From Monarcha castaneiventris obscurior (taxonomy: Eukaryota > Chordata > Aves > Passeriformes > Monarchidae), in contig JAMPIT010000856.1 of assembly GCA_026261815.1 (NCBI GenBank), positions 8,354,001-8,418,000 of the forward strand: DNA of 64,000 nt, given 5' to 3'. Under the pieces are notes generated by a model. That model had not been told where the DNA came from and made no database searches. It saw only the letters and a list, made by a program, of their open reading frames with translations. Shown piece by piece: positions 37,001 through 46,671 of the stretch (positions within the stretch are counted from its first letter, which is position 1; the number at the start of each line of letters is the position of its first letter). The translations under genes and the position numbers were made by a program.

Positions 37001-38696
37001 GGACTTCTCCCTCTTCCCACTGCGGCACCCTGATCCCAGAGCCATCGGGCATCCCATTGGAAGTGGGATCCCAGTCCCTACGTGGGTGGGAGAGAATTCC
37101 AGGAGGGCTCAGCACGAGGAGGCTCCCGGGAGGGAGACCCTGCATGCCCAGAGGCACCAAAGGGGGTATTTTCCATGGAGTTTGGAAATATCCAGGGATC
37201 CAAAAGGCTGCTGGTGGGAGCAGAGGGATGGGGGAGTCCATGGACTTCTCCTGCTGACAGAATTCCTAAATCCATGTGTGATCCATGCACAGCTGGACTG
37301 GAGGATCCTGGTTGGATGCTCCACATCCTATAACCTCCAGAGGTTTGCTGGATCATCCCAATCCTCACTTTCCCAATACTCATTTATCCTTCATCCTCTT
37401 GGAACCTGCCAAAGATTCAGCTCCAGCAAGGAATCCAGGGATTCACCACTGCCGGGGATTTATCCCCAAATTCCTGTATGGAGCAGCTCCTGGGAGGAGA
37501 TTCAGGAGCAATTCCCTATTTTTGGGGTCGGTTGGATGTGGGATCCGTCGTTATCTCAGCCGTGCCGCATCCACCTGTGCCTCATTTCCTTTGGCATTCA
37601 GGATTTGTCATCCAGCAGAGCTGGGATAAAAGGGAATAAATCCGGAGGGAGGAGAAGCACGGGGAGAGGATGAAAGAGGTTCGGGGCGAGGTGCAGGGAG
37701 GTGCATTTCTCACACGGAGAAGCCATAAAACATCGTGCGACCGTCTGGGATCCCACAGCAGCCAGGCTGGGAATTCCCAGGTTAAAAACCCACGGAGAAT
37801 GTCTGTGGGATGTGTGGGAATGTGTTTCTGTTGGGATTACGGAACGACAGCTCAGGGATGTGTCACAGCTCCTGGGTGGGTTCAGCCAGAGGGAAGGAGG
37901 AAGAACCTGGGAATCACCGGGAATATTTTTCCAGGTATCCAAACCTCCAGCAGGGCTTTTTTTAACCGGGAACAAACCCTCAGGCAGGAATTCCAGGTGG
38001 TTTAGCTCCGGCAGCTCCTTAGGAATTCCTTGTCTCAGCGGTGTCCTGGTGTTTCTGGTGGAAGGTTTGTGGGACCCCACACTCGGGGCGCCCCATGTCC
38101 CACGTCCTTTTTGGGGCTGAGAATCAGCTGCTCTGGTATTCCCTGGGATTCCTCCAGGCTTCAGTGGGATGAGTCCAGTCCTTTCCAGCTAATCCAGGAC
38201 AGGAAAACGGAGTGGAAAAAATGAGGCTTCCATCCAACCTGGATTTATCTGGGGAAATTCAACCCCTCAGTGTAAAACAAAGGGTTTGGGGAGGGTGAAA
38301 ACCCCAAAGTGCCGCACTGGGATGATCCCGTGTGGCTCCTCTGTCCCCAAAATGTGGCACAGGGACCCTGCGTGGCCTCTCCATCCCCTTCCCAATCCCA
38401 GAGCAGCTCCCAGGTCACTCCAGCCTTGAGGTCCTTCCTGAGCTCCTGGGAATTTGGGGAACTCTTGGACTGCAAAGTCGAAAATCCCAGCTGAGAATAA
38501 AGTTCAGCTTAACTTTGAGCTCGTTTAAATATCAGCTCAAGCTGCCCCTGGAATCAAAGCTGCCTCAATTATCCTGAAAAAATAACCGCCTCTATTCACT
38601 GGGAGAATGTGCCAGGGATCCCGAGTGGAGCAGGAAATGATTGATTGGAGATTGGATTTTATTTTTCCCTCTTTTTTCCACTGTTGCTGTCAGGGG

Positions 38697-38715
38697 AAAA
38701 AAAAAAAAAAAAAAC
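38697..38715. repeat. A19 homopolymer
   Basis: Nineteen consecutive A following CAGGGG. No retrogene body was seen. Confidence 0.9.
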
Positions 38716-38985
38716 TAGTCTAGACCATCTTTTCTCTCGCAGATGAACAGAGCAGGTCAATCCGTGGAATTGCAGGACTGGGAGAGCTGAGTGGTACCTG
38801 GCAGGGCCGGAGGCTGCTGCTCATGGGAATCCATGCTGAGATTCTTGGCTCTTTGGGAATGGCACTGAAGTTTTCCCAGCTGAATCCAAATGAAAATGAA
38901 AAACAAAACAAATCCCAGGACCTGTCCTGGGAAAAGGGAGTGTGGAGGGAGCAGCCCATGGGCACTTCCAGGGTTGTAGGATCAT

Positions 38986-39022
38986 ATTCTGGATATATTC
39001 TGGATATATTCTGAATATTCCT
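38986..39022. repeat. 11-bp short tandem repeat
   Basis: Three copies of ATATTCTGGAT. Confidence 0.65.
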
Positions 39023-39711
39023 AAAACTCAATGTTCATGGAATCCTGGAATCTCATGGCATCCCCAAGGATCCAACTCCTGGCCCTGCACAGACACCCCG
39101 AAATCCAGATGTGTCCTGTGGGTATCCAGGATGCTCAGGCAGGGAACAGAAACTTGGGAGGCTCCAAAATCCCTTTTTTTTTCGCCCTGTGACCTCTTTT
39201 AGCCTCGCTCATTCCCGGGAACAGCCCAGCTCAGGATCCACCGGGAGCACCGAGGGCTCAGCTGTGGCTCTGCTCCAGGACCAGCTGGAAAAGCCACGGC
39301 TCCACTGAGACTCTGCACATTCCAGAGCCGGGGAAAAGGCTGGGAAAAAACTGGGAAAAGAGTGCCTGGAGTGTGGCAGGGCCCAGGCAAGCCGAGATTT
39401 CCCTTGGAAGCTCTGAGCGTCATCCCTGAGGTGAAAAGGGCATTCCCTGTCTGGATCCGGCTTTGGGAGGGATTTGTCTCCTCCAGCTCAGCACGTGGCT
39501 GGAGCAGATGTTGGAAAATGAGGCAGGAATGTGTGGCTGCTTCGGATCCACCTCCAGCCCGGAGCTGGGAATGCTGCCAGCTCCCCCTTCCCGCTGCCCC
39601 TTCCCGAAATTTGGGGCCAGACAGTGCCTGCTTCACTTTCTCCTCAATTACGGCTGAAAAATCCTTTCTCTGCTGCTCCCTGAGTAACCCTTGGAAGGAT
39701 CATTGGGAATG

Positions 39712-41403
39712 TTCCCCCTTTCTCCCCACCTTTCTCCCCACCTTTTTCCCCCCTTTTTCCCCCCTTTTTCCCCCCTTTTTTCCCCCTTTTTCCCCCTTTT
39801 TTCCCCCTTTTCCCCCCCTTTTTCCCCCTTTTTCCCCCTTTTTCCCCCTTTTTCCCCCTTTCCCCCCTTTTCCCCTTTTTCCCCCCTTTCCCGCCTTTTC
39901 CCCCCTTCCCCCCCTTTTTCCCCCTTTTTCCCCCTTTTTCCCCCTTTTTCCCCCTTTTTCCCCCTTTTTCCCCCTTTTTCCCCTTTTCCCCCCATTTCCC
40001 CTTTTCCCCCCTTTTTCCCTTTTTTTCCCTTATTTCCCCTTTCCCCCCTTTTCCCCCCTTTTCCCCCTTTTTTCCCTTTCTTCCCATTTCCCCTTTTTTC
40101 CCCCATTTCCCCTTTTTTCCCCCTTTTTCCCTTTTTTCCCCTTCTTCCCCCCCTTTTTTCCCTTTTTTCCCCTTTTCCCCTTTTTTCCTTTTTTCCCCTT
40201 TTTTTCCCTTTTTCCCTTTTTCCCCTTTTCCCCCCCTTTCCCTTTCCCCTTTTTCCCCCTTTTTCCCCTTTTTCCCCTTTTTTCCCTTTTTTCCTTTTTT
40301 CCCCTTTTTCCTTTTTTCCCTTCCCCCCCTTCCCTTTTCCTTTTTTCCCCCTTCCCCCCTTTTTCCCTTTTTCCCCCTTTCCCTTTCCCTTTCCCCTTTT
40401 CCTTTCCCTTTCCCCCCTTTTCCCCCCTTTTCCCCCTTTTTTCCCTTTTCCCCCCCTTTTTTCCCCTTCCTTTTTTCCCCTTTTTCCCTTTTTCCCCTTT
40501 TTTCCCCTTCCCCCCCTTCCCCCCCTTTTTTCCCCTTCTTTTCCCCTTTTCTCCCTTTTTTCCTTTTTTTCCCCTTTACCCCCCTTTTCCTCATTTTTCC
40601 CCTTTTTCCCCATTCCCCTTTCCCCCCGCTTTTCCCCCCTTTTCCCCTCCCTTCTTTCCCTCCCTTCTTTCCCCCTTCTTTTTCCCCCTTTTTTGCCCTT
40701 TTTTCCTTTTTTTACCCTTTTTCCTTTTTTTCCCTTCCCCCCCCTTTTCCCCCCTTTTTCCCCCCTTTCCCGCCTTTTCCCCCCTTCCCCCCTTTTTCCC
40801 CCTTTTCCCCCATTTCCCCTTTTCCCCCCATTTTCCCTTTTTTTCCCTTATTTCCCCTTTCCCCCCCTTTCCCCCCTTTTCCCCCCTTTTCCCCCTTTTT
40901 TCCCTTTCTTCCCATTTCCCCTTTTTTCCCCCATTTCCCCTTTTTTCCCCCTTTTTCCCTTTTTTCCCCTTTTTTCCCCTTCCCCCCCTTCCCCCCCTTT
41001 TTTCCCCTTCTTTTCCCCTTTTCTCCCTTTTTTCCTTTTTTTCCCCTTTACCCCCCTTTTCCCCATTTTTCCCCTTTTTCCCCATTCCCCTTTCCCCCCC
41101 CTTCCCCCCTTTTTCCCTCCCTTCTTTCCCCCTTCTTTTTCCCCCTTTTTTGCCCTTTTTTCCCCTTTTTCCTTTTTTTCCCTTCCCCCCCCTTTTCCCC
41201 CCTTTTCCCCCCCTTTTCCCCCCCTTTCCCCCCCTTCCCCCCCCTTTTTCCCCCTTTTTTCCCCCTTTTTTTCCCCCTTTTTTTCCCCCTTTTTTTCCCC
41301 CTTTTTTTCCCCCTTTTTTTCCCCTTCCCTTCCCTTCCCTTCCCTTCCCTTCCCTTCCCTTCCCTTCCCTTCCCTTCCCTTCCCTTCCCTTCCCTTCCCT
41401 GGT
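39712..41403. repeat. 1.7-kb polypyrimidine tract (CCCCCTTTTT)n ending in (CCCTT)n
   Basis: The + strand is almost only C and T: runs of 3-8 C alternate with runs of 3-8 T. Purines interrupt rarely, at recurrent words such as CCCGCC, CCCATTTCCCC, CTTATTTCC, CTTTACCCC and TTTTGCCC. The last 75 bases (41326-41400) are a clean pentamer (CCCTT)n. The tract leaves open frames of more than 600 codons on + and 280-320 on the opposite strand; these are artefacts of the composition. Confidence 0.97.
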
Positions 41404-42283
41404 CACCCCCCAAGCCCGCTGCTCTCGGAGGAGCAGCACATCCCTGGAATGCAGTGGAATTCCCAGGATCTCTGTGTGTGTGTGTTTAGTGCCTCACTCA
41501 CATCCTAAACCCCACAAACTGAAATTCCCTCGGCTGCTCCTCCTGGAAACGTTGGGTTTTCCTTGGAACTAGAACTGGGATTTACAGCTTTGGGTTTTCC
41601 CTCAGCCTCGGCTGCAGCAGGGATGGATCCATAATAACCCGGATCCCGCCAAATCCCAGGGGTTAAAATAATGGGTTAAGTCTCCAAAATCCCCTGAGTG
41701 GCTTAAAAATAATAGGATTATGGGAAAATGGGAAATCAGTGCCGTGATCTTCTTGTGCTCGGCTCCTGGGTGCCAGGCTTGTGGCTCCGGCCTCTCTCCA
41801 ACAAGGAATGAGAATTAGGGAATTTTTAAATGAAGCTGAGGCTGAGCCCTCTGGAACACCTGGGAATTTGGGCAATGGATCCTTCATCCCAAGGCGTGGG
41901 ATGGAAGCAGCGGATTTGTGACAGTGGTGATGCCATTTTTCTGTGGGAATATTTGTAGGATTCGAGGGATGGATGGTGGAGACCATCTCCAGGAAAACGG
42001 GGAAGGGACTGCCTGAGTTCTGGGGTGGCTGAGCCTCCACATCCCGGGAGGTTCCGCTGTTTTCTTTGGAGTCGGGAAGCGACTGGTTCAAAGGGAAAAA
42101 TCCGGGATGAGGCCTGGCAGCCTGGTCTGTACTGAGGGAATTTATAAAGGGATGTTGAGGATGGAGCTTCCAGCCAAGCCAGGCTGGGAATTTTTCTCCC
42201 ATTTTTCAATTGAAGAGGAATTTTAGATTTGAAATTGGGATTTTGACCTCCAGACCAGGAAATCTCCTCCCAGCATTGCAGGG

Positions 42284-42478
42284 ATGGGAGAGGGTTTTAC
42301 AGTGAGGGTGGGGAAGTCCTGGCACAGATTCCCAGAGAAGTTGTGGCTGCCCCTGGATCCCTGGAAGTGTCCAAGGCCAGGCTGGATGGAGCTTGGAGCG
42401 ACCTGGGATGGTGGAAGGTGTCGGGATTGGAACTGGATGAGCGTTAAAATTCCCTTCCAACCCAACCCATTTTATGCC
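42284..42478 (+). mobile_element. CR1 LINE 3' fragment
   Basis: Sense copy with GGCACAGATTCCCAGAGAAG, CCAAGGCCAGGCTGGATGG, GGAACTGGATGAGCGTTAA and the terminal CCTTCCAACCCAACCC. Confidence 0.86.
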
Positions 42479-43091
42479 ATGAAACTCCTCTGGAAACAGG
42501 AACTCTCCACAGGGGTTTGCTGCCTAAAATGTGGGAATCTGCTCCAACACATCCCTGATTTCCCACCTCTCTTCCTAAACTGAGTCAAGGCCTCTCCAGC
42601 TGAACTGGGCCAGCACAGATCTGTGGGAAAAGCGGGACGGAGGCATCTCCAGGTGACCAAAACCCTTCATCCTCCAGCCCTGCTCTTTGCCGGGAGGTGA
42701 TTCCATAAATCCCACATAAAACCGGCTGAGAGGATCCAGAGAGCTTCTCCTGGGAGAGTCAGGAGCATCAGGAATGGAGCTGGCACCAGGTGGGGCCAAC
42801 CTCGGGGGGCAGAGCCGGGGTTTTGTGGTGCCACGTTTAAACTCAGGACTAGGTTTTAGTTTAAGAGCTGCTGTCGATCCCTCAAAGCAACCGGGAGCAG
42901 CCCCTGGGCTCTGCTGCTCCTTCCCGAAGGGAATCTGGGAATTTGAGCTTGGCCCAGATGTTCTGAGATATCTTTTCCCTGGAATTTCTGCCACAGAGGG
43001 AAATATCGAGCAAACCCTTTGCAATCCTCTCTGCTTCCAGCCGTTCTGCCGGATCCCCCCTTTGGAGCTTTCCCTTTCCGAGGAGTTGGGA

Positions 43092-43105
43092 GTTGCCATG
43101 GTTAC
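43092..43105. promoter_or_regulatory. RFX-type X-box motif
   Basis: GTTGCCATGGTTAC fits both X-box half-sites except one base. It lies 1.7 kb upstream of the first exon in the window, in a stretch without recognised repeats. Confidence 0.4.
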
Positions 43106-43925
43106 TGCCGCGTTCCCGGTTTTGCGGAGTCACGGTTTTAGGGGATTTGCCGGGAGGATCCCAGTGCCAGCGGGATGTGTGCCATCCCTCACCTTCCTTG
43201 ACCTCCTGGCTGGAAAACAGCTGGAAAATTGCTGTGGGAACATCCACAAGGATGTTCTGTGGGAATTCTGGCTCCAGTCACATCCCTGCTCTTTGTGCTG
43301 CTCCAGGACTTCTTTCACATTTTCCTCACTTTCTCTCCTCTGAGTGTTTTCCCATCCTACCCTCCATGGATGTTCCAAGCTGCTCCAGGCTCCGGGAAGG
43401 ATGCTGGGAATGTGCTCCATAATCCCACCCTGCCAAGCAGCATCGCCCCCCTCACCCAGGAGGTTTTCTGGGATATTTCCATGGGGCTGCTGGAGCCTGG
43501 ATGGCTTTTGGGGGGCTCTGGAAAAGCAGAAAATCAGGGATTCGATCCCACATTTTGGGGCTCTTGCCGATCCAGGGGTAAGGAAGGGGCAGCGAACTGG
43601 AATTCACTTCAATTTCTGCCGGGAGGGAGCTCATCCCCATTAGGGCAGAGCTCTGGGAGTAATCCCGCTCTCCAATTAGGGATTTCCCTGGCATTAATCT
43701 GATGGGAACTAAATAGGGCAGGAGCTGAATGCTTGTGAGGGAGCCGGAGGTGCAGGAGGGGAATTTGGGCTGGAGGGGCTGAGGGAGGATGGGAGCATCC
43801 CTGGGAATCTGAGCCCTGAGGGGGAACTGCTTCCCTCCTCTGCTCCATTCTCCATCCAAAGCAAAACTCTTCCCACAGTGCCTTTTCCTCCACCTTTTCC
43901 ACCTTTTCTGCAAAGGCAGCGCAAG

Positions 43926-44031
43926 CTTCCCTTCCCTTCCCTTCCCTTCCCTTCCCTTCCCTTCCCTTCCCTTCCCTTCCCTTCCCTTCCCTTCCCTTCC
44001 CTTCCCTTCCCTTCCCTTCCCTTCCCTTCCC
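43926..44031. repeat. (CCCTT)n microsatellite
   Basis: About 21 perfect copies of the pentamer CCCTT. The same motif and strand as the end of the polypyrimidine tract 2.5 kb upstream. It lies about 740 bases before the S1 exon. Confidence 0.97.
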
Positions 44032-44400
44032 ATCTGCAGGATGTGACCCCACTGATTATTCCCATCCAGATGTTTTCAGTTATTTTCCCTGGGAACAGTT
44101 CTCTCGTTCCTGCTCGATTTATGGAATTATTCCGTCTTTTTGTGGGATTTTTAATTGCAAACAGCAACTTTGGGCCTATTTTGCACTGATGCAAATCACC
44201 ACTTCCTACTTAGATCAATTAATTATCGGTTAATTGAGCACTGGTGGATCCTGTAAGGAAGATGGGGGGTATTTTGAGACTGGAGACTCCAACTGGGAGC
44301 CCTTTCCTTCTTTTTCGTGCACTCTGGGTCCTGAATCCCAATGTTCCCATCCTTGGCCCCACTGGCTTGGTTCTGTTTTCCCTTTCTCCATCAGGATGTG

Positions 44401-44540
44401 GAATCTGTCCCTTCCTGAGATGAGGGAATGGGGCTGGAATGAGAGAACCTCATTCCCATCAGGATGGGGATCTCAGAGTGGAATCTGTCCCTCCTTGAGA
44501 TGTGGGAATGGGGTTGGAATGAGAGAACCTCATTCCCACG
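44401..44540. repeat. 80-bp tandem duplication
   Basis: GAATCTGTCCCTTCCTGAGA and GAGAGAACCTCATTCCCA recur at a spacing of about 80 bases (44401 and 44481). It ends about 230 bases before the U12-type acceptor. Confidence 0.87.
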
Positions 44541-44751
44541 ACTCCAGAGGGAAACGAGGAGAGCAGGATGGGAGCAAGGAACTGGGCACCATTCTGGAAG
44601 TGGTGCCTTGTCTTGCTCTCTTGGGGTGATTCCTTGCTAAAACTTGGGATTTGGAGCTGGAAAAAAGCCCAGGAGAAGGGGTTGGGATGGGAGGAGGGTT
44701 TGGATGTGTCCATGGGACGTTCCCTGGGGCGTCCCCTCCCAAAGCTGTGCT

Positions 44752-44770
44752 GTCCTTAACCCGGCGGCAC
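44752..44770 (+). promoter_or_regulatory. CACNA1H: Minor-spliceosome (U12) branch point and AC acceptor
   Basis: TCCTTAAC at 44753-44760 matches the U12 branch-point consensus TTCCTTAAC in 8 of 9 positions. The intron appears to end with AC at 44769-44770, about 11-12 bases after the branch adenosines, inside the usual U12 range. There is no polypyrimidine tract. The nearest upstream AG (44743-44744) would put the in-frame stop TAA (44757-44759) into the exon. The exon then starts with C at 44771 and completes a split proline codon, giving the family P-W-F-E sequence. The partner ATATCC-type donor lies outside the window. Confidence 0.85.
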
Positions 44771-44882
44771 CTGGTTCGAGCACGTGAGCATGCTGGTGAT
44801 CCTGCTCAACTGCGTCACCCTGGGCATGTTCCAGCCCTGCGAGGACGTGGAATGCCAGTCGGAGCGCTGCACCATCCTGGAG
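44771..44882 (+). CDS. CACNA1H: CACNA1H exon: domain I S1 and S1-S2 outer loop
   Basis: This 112-base exon encodes the S1 helix of domain I of a T-type calcium channel alpha-1 subunit ([14 protein letters not shown]..., then the loop ..[15 protein letters not shown]). The first base completes a codon begun in the preceding exon, and 37 full codons follow to GAG, with donor GTGAGG at 44883. The loop is cysteine-rich, as in all Cav3 channels. The sequence VECQSERC resembles Cav3.2 more than Cav3.1 or Cav3.3, as I recall those proteins. The protein is a plasma-membrane pore subunit passing low-voltage-activated calcium current. An aspartate in this loop (CED) is, in mammalian Cav3.2, part of the outer metal-binding site. 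The acceptor is an atypical AC. Confidence 0.93.
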
Positions 44883-45170
44883 GTGAGGATCCCTCATCCC
44901 TGCGATTTGGGGGACGCAGGCGGTGGCTGCTCTGGGAGGTGGGAGCCTCATCGTGTTCCTTTTCCACGGGAAAAGCTTTCCCACAGGGATGGGTTTTCCA
45001 ATAGGCCGCGGCATGCAAAGCCTGGCCTGTGTGGGCTCTGCTTTGGGTGAGGCCTAATTTGGGCCTGTCCCAACCAGATCCTTTTTCTCTGTCCTTAACA
45101 AGGGCAGGGGGGCTGAGAAGCAGGAAGACAGATCCCACTGGATTCCTTGGACATCACAAAACTCCTGCGC

Positions 45171-45311
45171 TCCCATCCCTGGAAGTGTCCTAGGCCAGGC
45201 TGGACAGGGCTTGGAGCACCCTGGTCTATGGAAGGTGTCCCTGCCCATGGCAGGTGTGGCACTGGATGGGCTTTAAGGTCCTTCCCAACCCAAACCATTC
45301 CATGATTCCAT
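45171..45311 (+). mobile_element. CR1 LINE 3' fragment
   Basis: Sense copy with CCCTGGAAGTGTCCTAGGCC, GGACAGGGCTTGGAGCACC and the terminal CCCAACCCAAACCATTCC, then CATGATTCCATGG, the usual short 3' tail repeat. Confidence 0.86.
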
Positions 45312-45852
45312 GGCCAACGCCATGAGGGGGAATCTCTCCCTCCCCCTCCGTCGCTTCCATCCCAGCCAGCTCCTGCTGGGATTGCTCCATGCAGTGGCAC
45401 CAGGGACTGCCTTTGCCACTCCCTTCCCTTCTCCATGAGCAAAAAACGTGGGATGAGCCCATCCCTGCTCTCCTCCCCATGCCAAGAGAAGTGGACTTGG
45501 GAATTCTCCCCTGTCCGGAGCCCCCAGCCCCTTTGGCCACCCCGAGCTCAGGGGACGTCGGGCCTGTCCCTCGTCCCTCCCTGCTGCCTCCTGGCATCCC
45601 CTCGCTGCCATCTGCCCGCCGGACCAGCTTTGGAAGCACATCCCGGGCATCTGCTGTGTGGGCAGCTCCTTGGCTTCCCGCACATTCCGCAGGCTGGGAA
45701 CGACTTCCCTCGTTCCCAACGCGTGACATCGACCCCGGATCACTGATGTGCTGGTGGGATGAGCTGGGCTCCTTTGGATCCCACATGGATCTACTGCTTT
45801 CCTTCCCTCGGGGTGTTCCAGCCATACAGGAAGGCCACTGGGATCCTCCATG

Positions 45853-45980
45853 GAATCCCAAAATGGTTGGAAGGGACCTTAAAGCTCATCCCATTCCACC
45901 TCTGCCATGGGTAGGGACGCCTTCCCTATCCCAGGTTGCTCCAAACCCCGTCTAACCTGGCCTTGGAGAATTCCTGAAAG
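45853..45980 (-). mobile_element. CR1 LINE 3' fragment
   Basis: Antisense copy with GGTTGGAAGGGACCTTAAAG, CCATGGGTAGGGACGCC and AACCTGGCCTTGGAGAATTCC. Confidence 0.84.
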
Positions 45981-46162
45981 GTTTTGGGCAGGAAAGGCCT
46001 GGAAAATCCCCATTATCCCTGTCACAGCCTGCAGGAGGGATTGGAGGCCGGAACATGAGGTGGAAAAGCCTGAACTTCGTTATGGAGGTGTTTGGGTGCC
46101 AGTAATTAAATGAACTGAAATTATGGAGCAAAATTCCTGTGAAGTTTCCTAAGGGAAAGTTG

Positions 46163-46345
46163 GTCCATAAGGACAAATCCCTCTCCAGCTCTCCTGGAGC
46201 CCCTTTAGGCCTTGGAAGCAGCTCTGAGGTTTCCCTGGAGCCTTCCCTTCTCCAGGTGAACATTCCCAGCTCTCCCAGGCTGGCTCCAGAGCCAAGGAGC
46301 TCCAGCCCTGTGACATCCTCGTGTCTGTCAGTGGACGAGCAGAAG
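46163..46345 (-). mobile_element. CR1 LINE fragment, region upstream of the terminus
   Basis: Antisense sequence CTCCTGGAGCCCCTTTAGGC, CCTGGAGCCTTCCCTTCTCC, AGGTGAACATTCCCAGCTC. This block lies a few hundred bases before the CR1 end. The terminus itself is not adjacent here. Confidence 0.7.
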
Positions 46346-46537
46346 CTGGGGGCACTTCCCAAGCCCTGGAATGAGCCAGGAGCTGTGCCAGGGGGTGCCA
46401 CCACCCTGCAGCTCTGATTTTGGGGTTGGTAGGTGGCACTTTGGTGAAGGGAACACAGAATGTCCCTGCGGTGGGAGCGCTCGGATCGCTCCCTCTCCCA
46501 GCAGGACTGACTGAAATCCTCTTTTCCCGCTCTCCAG

Positions 46538-46671
46538 GCGTTTGACGACTTCATCTTCGCCTTCTTTGCCGTGGAAATGGTCATCAAGATGGTGGCCCTG
46601 GGCATCTTCGGGCAGAAGTGTTACCTTGGAGACACCTGGAATCGCCTGGACTTCTTCATCGTCATGGCAGG
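46538..46671 (+). CDS. CACNA1H: CACNA1H exon: domain I S2 to S3
   Basis: This 134-base exon (44 codons plus two bases) follows a good polypyrimidine tract and CAG, and ends at donor GTCAGT. It encodes S2 ([20 protein letters not shown]), the short intracellular turn ([14 protein letters not shown]) and the start of S3 (FFIVMAG). The acidic residues of S2 and the aspartate of NRLDFF are the conserved counter-charges that stabilise the moving S4 arginines in voltage sensors. The turn [13 protein letters not shown] is essentially invariant in T-type channels. Phase 2 at the 3' end joins to the single G at 51531 to make glycine. The stretch [12 protein letters not shown] is the Cav3.2/Cav3.1 type. 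Confidence 0.95.

Larger units (their letters stand above)
1..44770 (+). other. CACNA1H: 3' part of a very large CACNA1H intron (upstream of the S1 exon)
   Basis: No exon-like coding segment was found here on either strand. The next exon begins in the middle of domain I S1, so the N-terminal exon and its donor must lie upstream of the window; calling the whole stretch a single intron is inference. Open frames are short, unrelated to known proteins, and mostly overlap CR1 fragments or simple repeats. Nothing recognisable beyond the separately listed repeats and motif clusters was seen in 906-3035, 5040-9110, 13090-16360, 27000-29490 and 34000-39700. An untranslated or lineage-specific noncoding RNA cannot be excluded from sequence alone. 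Confidence 0.7.
44883..46537 (+). other. CACNA1H: Intron between S1 and S2-S3 exons
   Basis: This 1655-base phase-0 intron runs from donor GTGAGG to acceptor CTCTCCAG. It contains three CR1 fragments, listed separately (45171-45311, 45853-45980, 46163-46345). Nothing else was recognised. Confidence 0.9.

Noticed and set aside
39362..41572. Very long open frames (up to 736 codons on +, about 320 on the other strand)
   Set aside because: They consist only of Phe/Pro/Leu/Ser or Gly/Lys/Glu from the C/T tract. No start context, domains or codon pattern.
44743..44770. AG at 44743-44744 as the normal acceptor of the S1 exon
   Set aside because: It would include the in-frame TAA at 44757-44759 and extra residues absent from the channel family.
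44764..44771. An 8-base insertion or assembly error between Asn-Pro and Trp
   Set aside because: AAC CCG before the exon looks like coding Asn-Pro but is the end of the U12 branch motif; the AC acceptor explains the sequence without any error.
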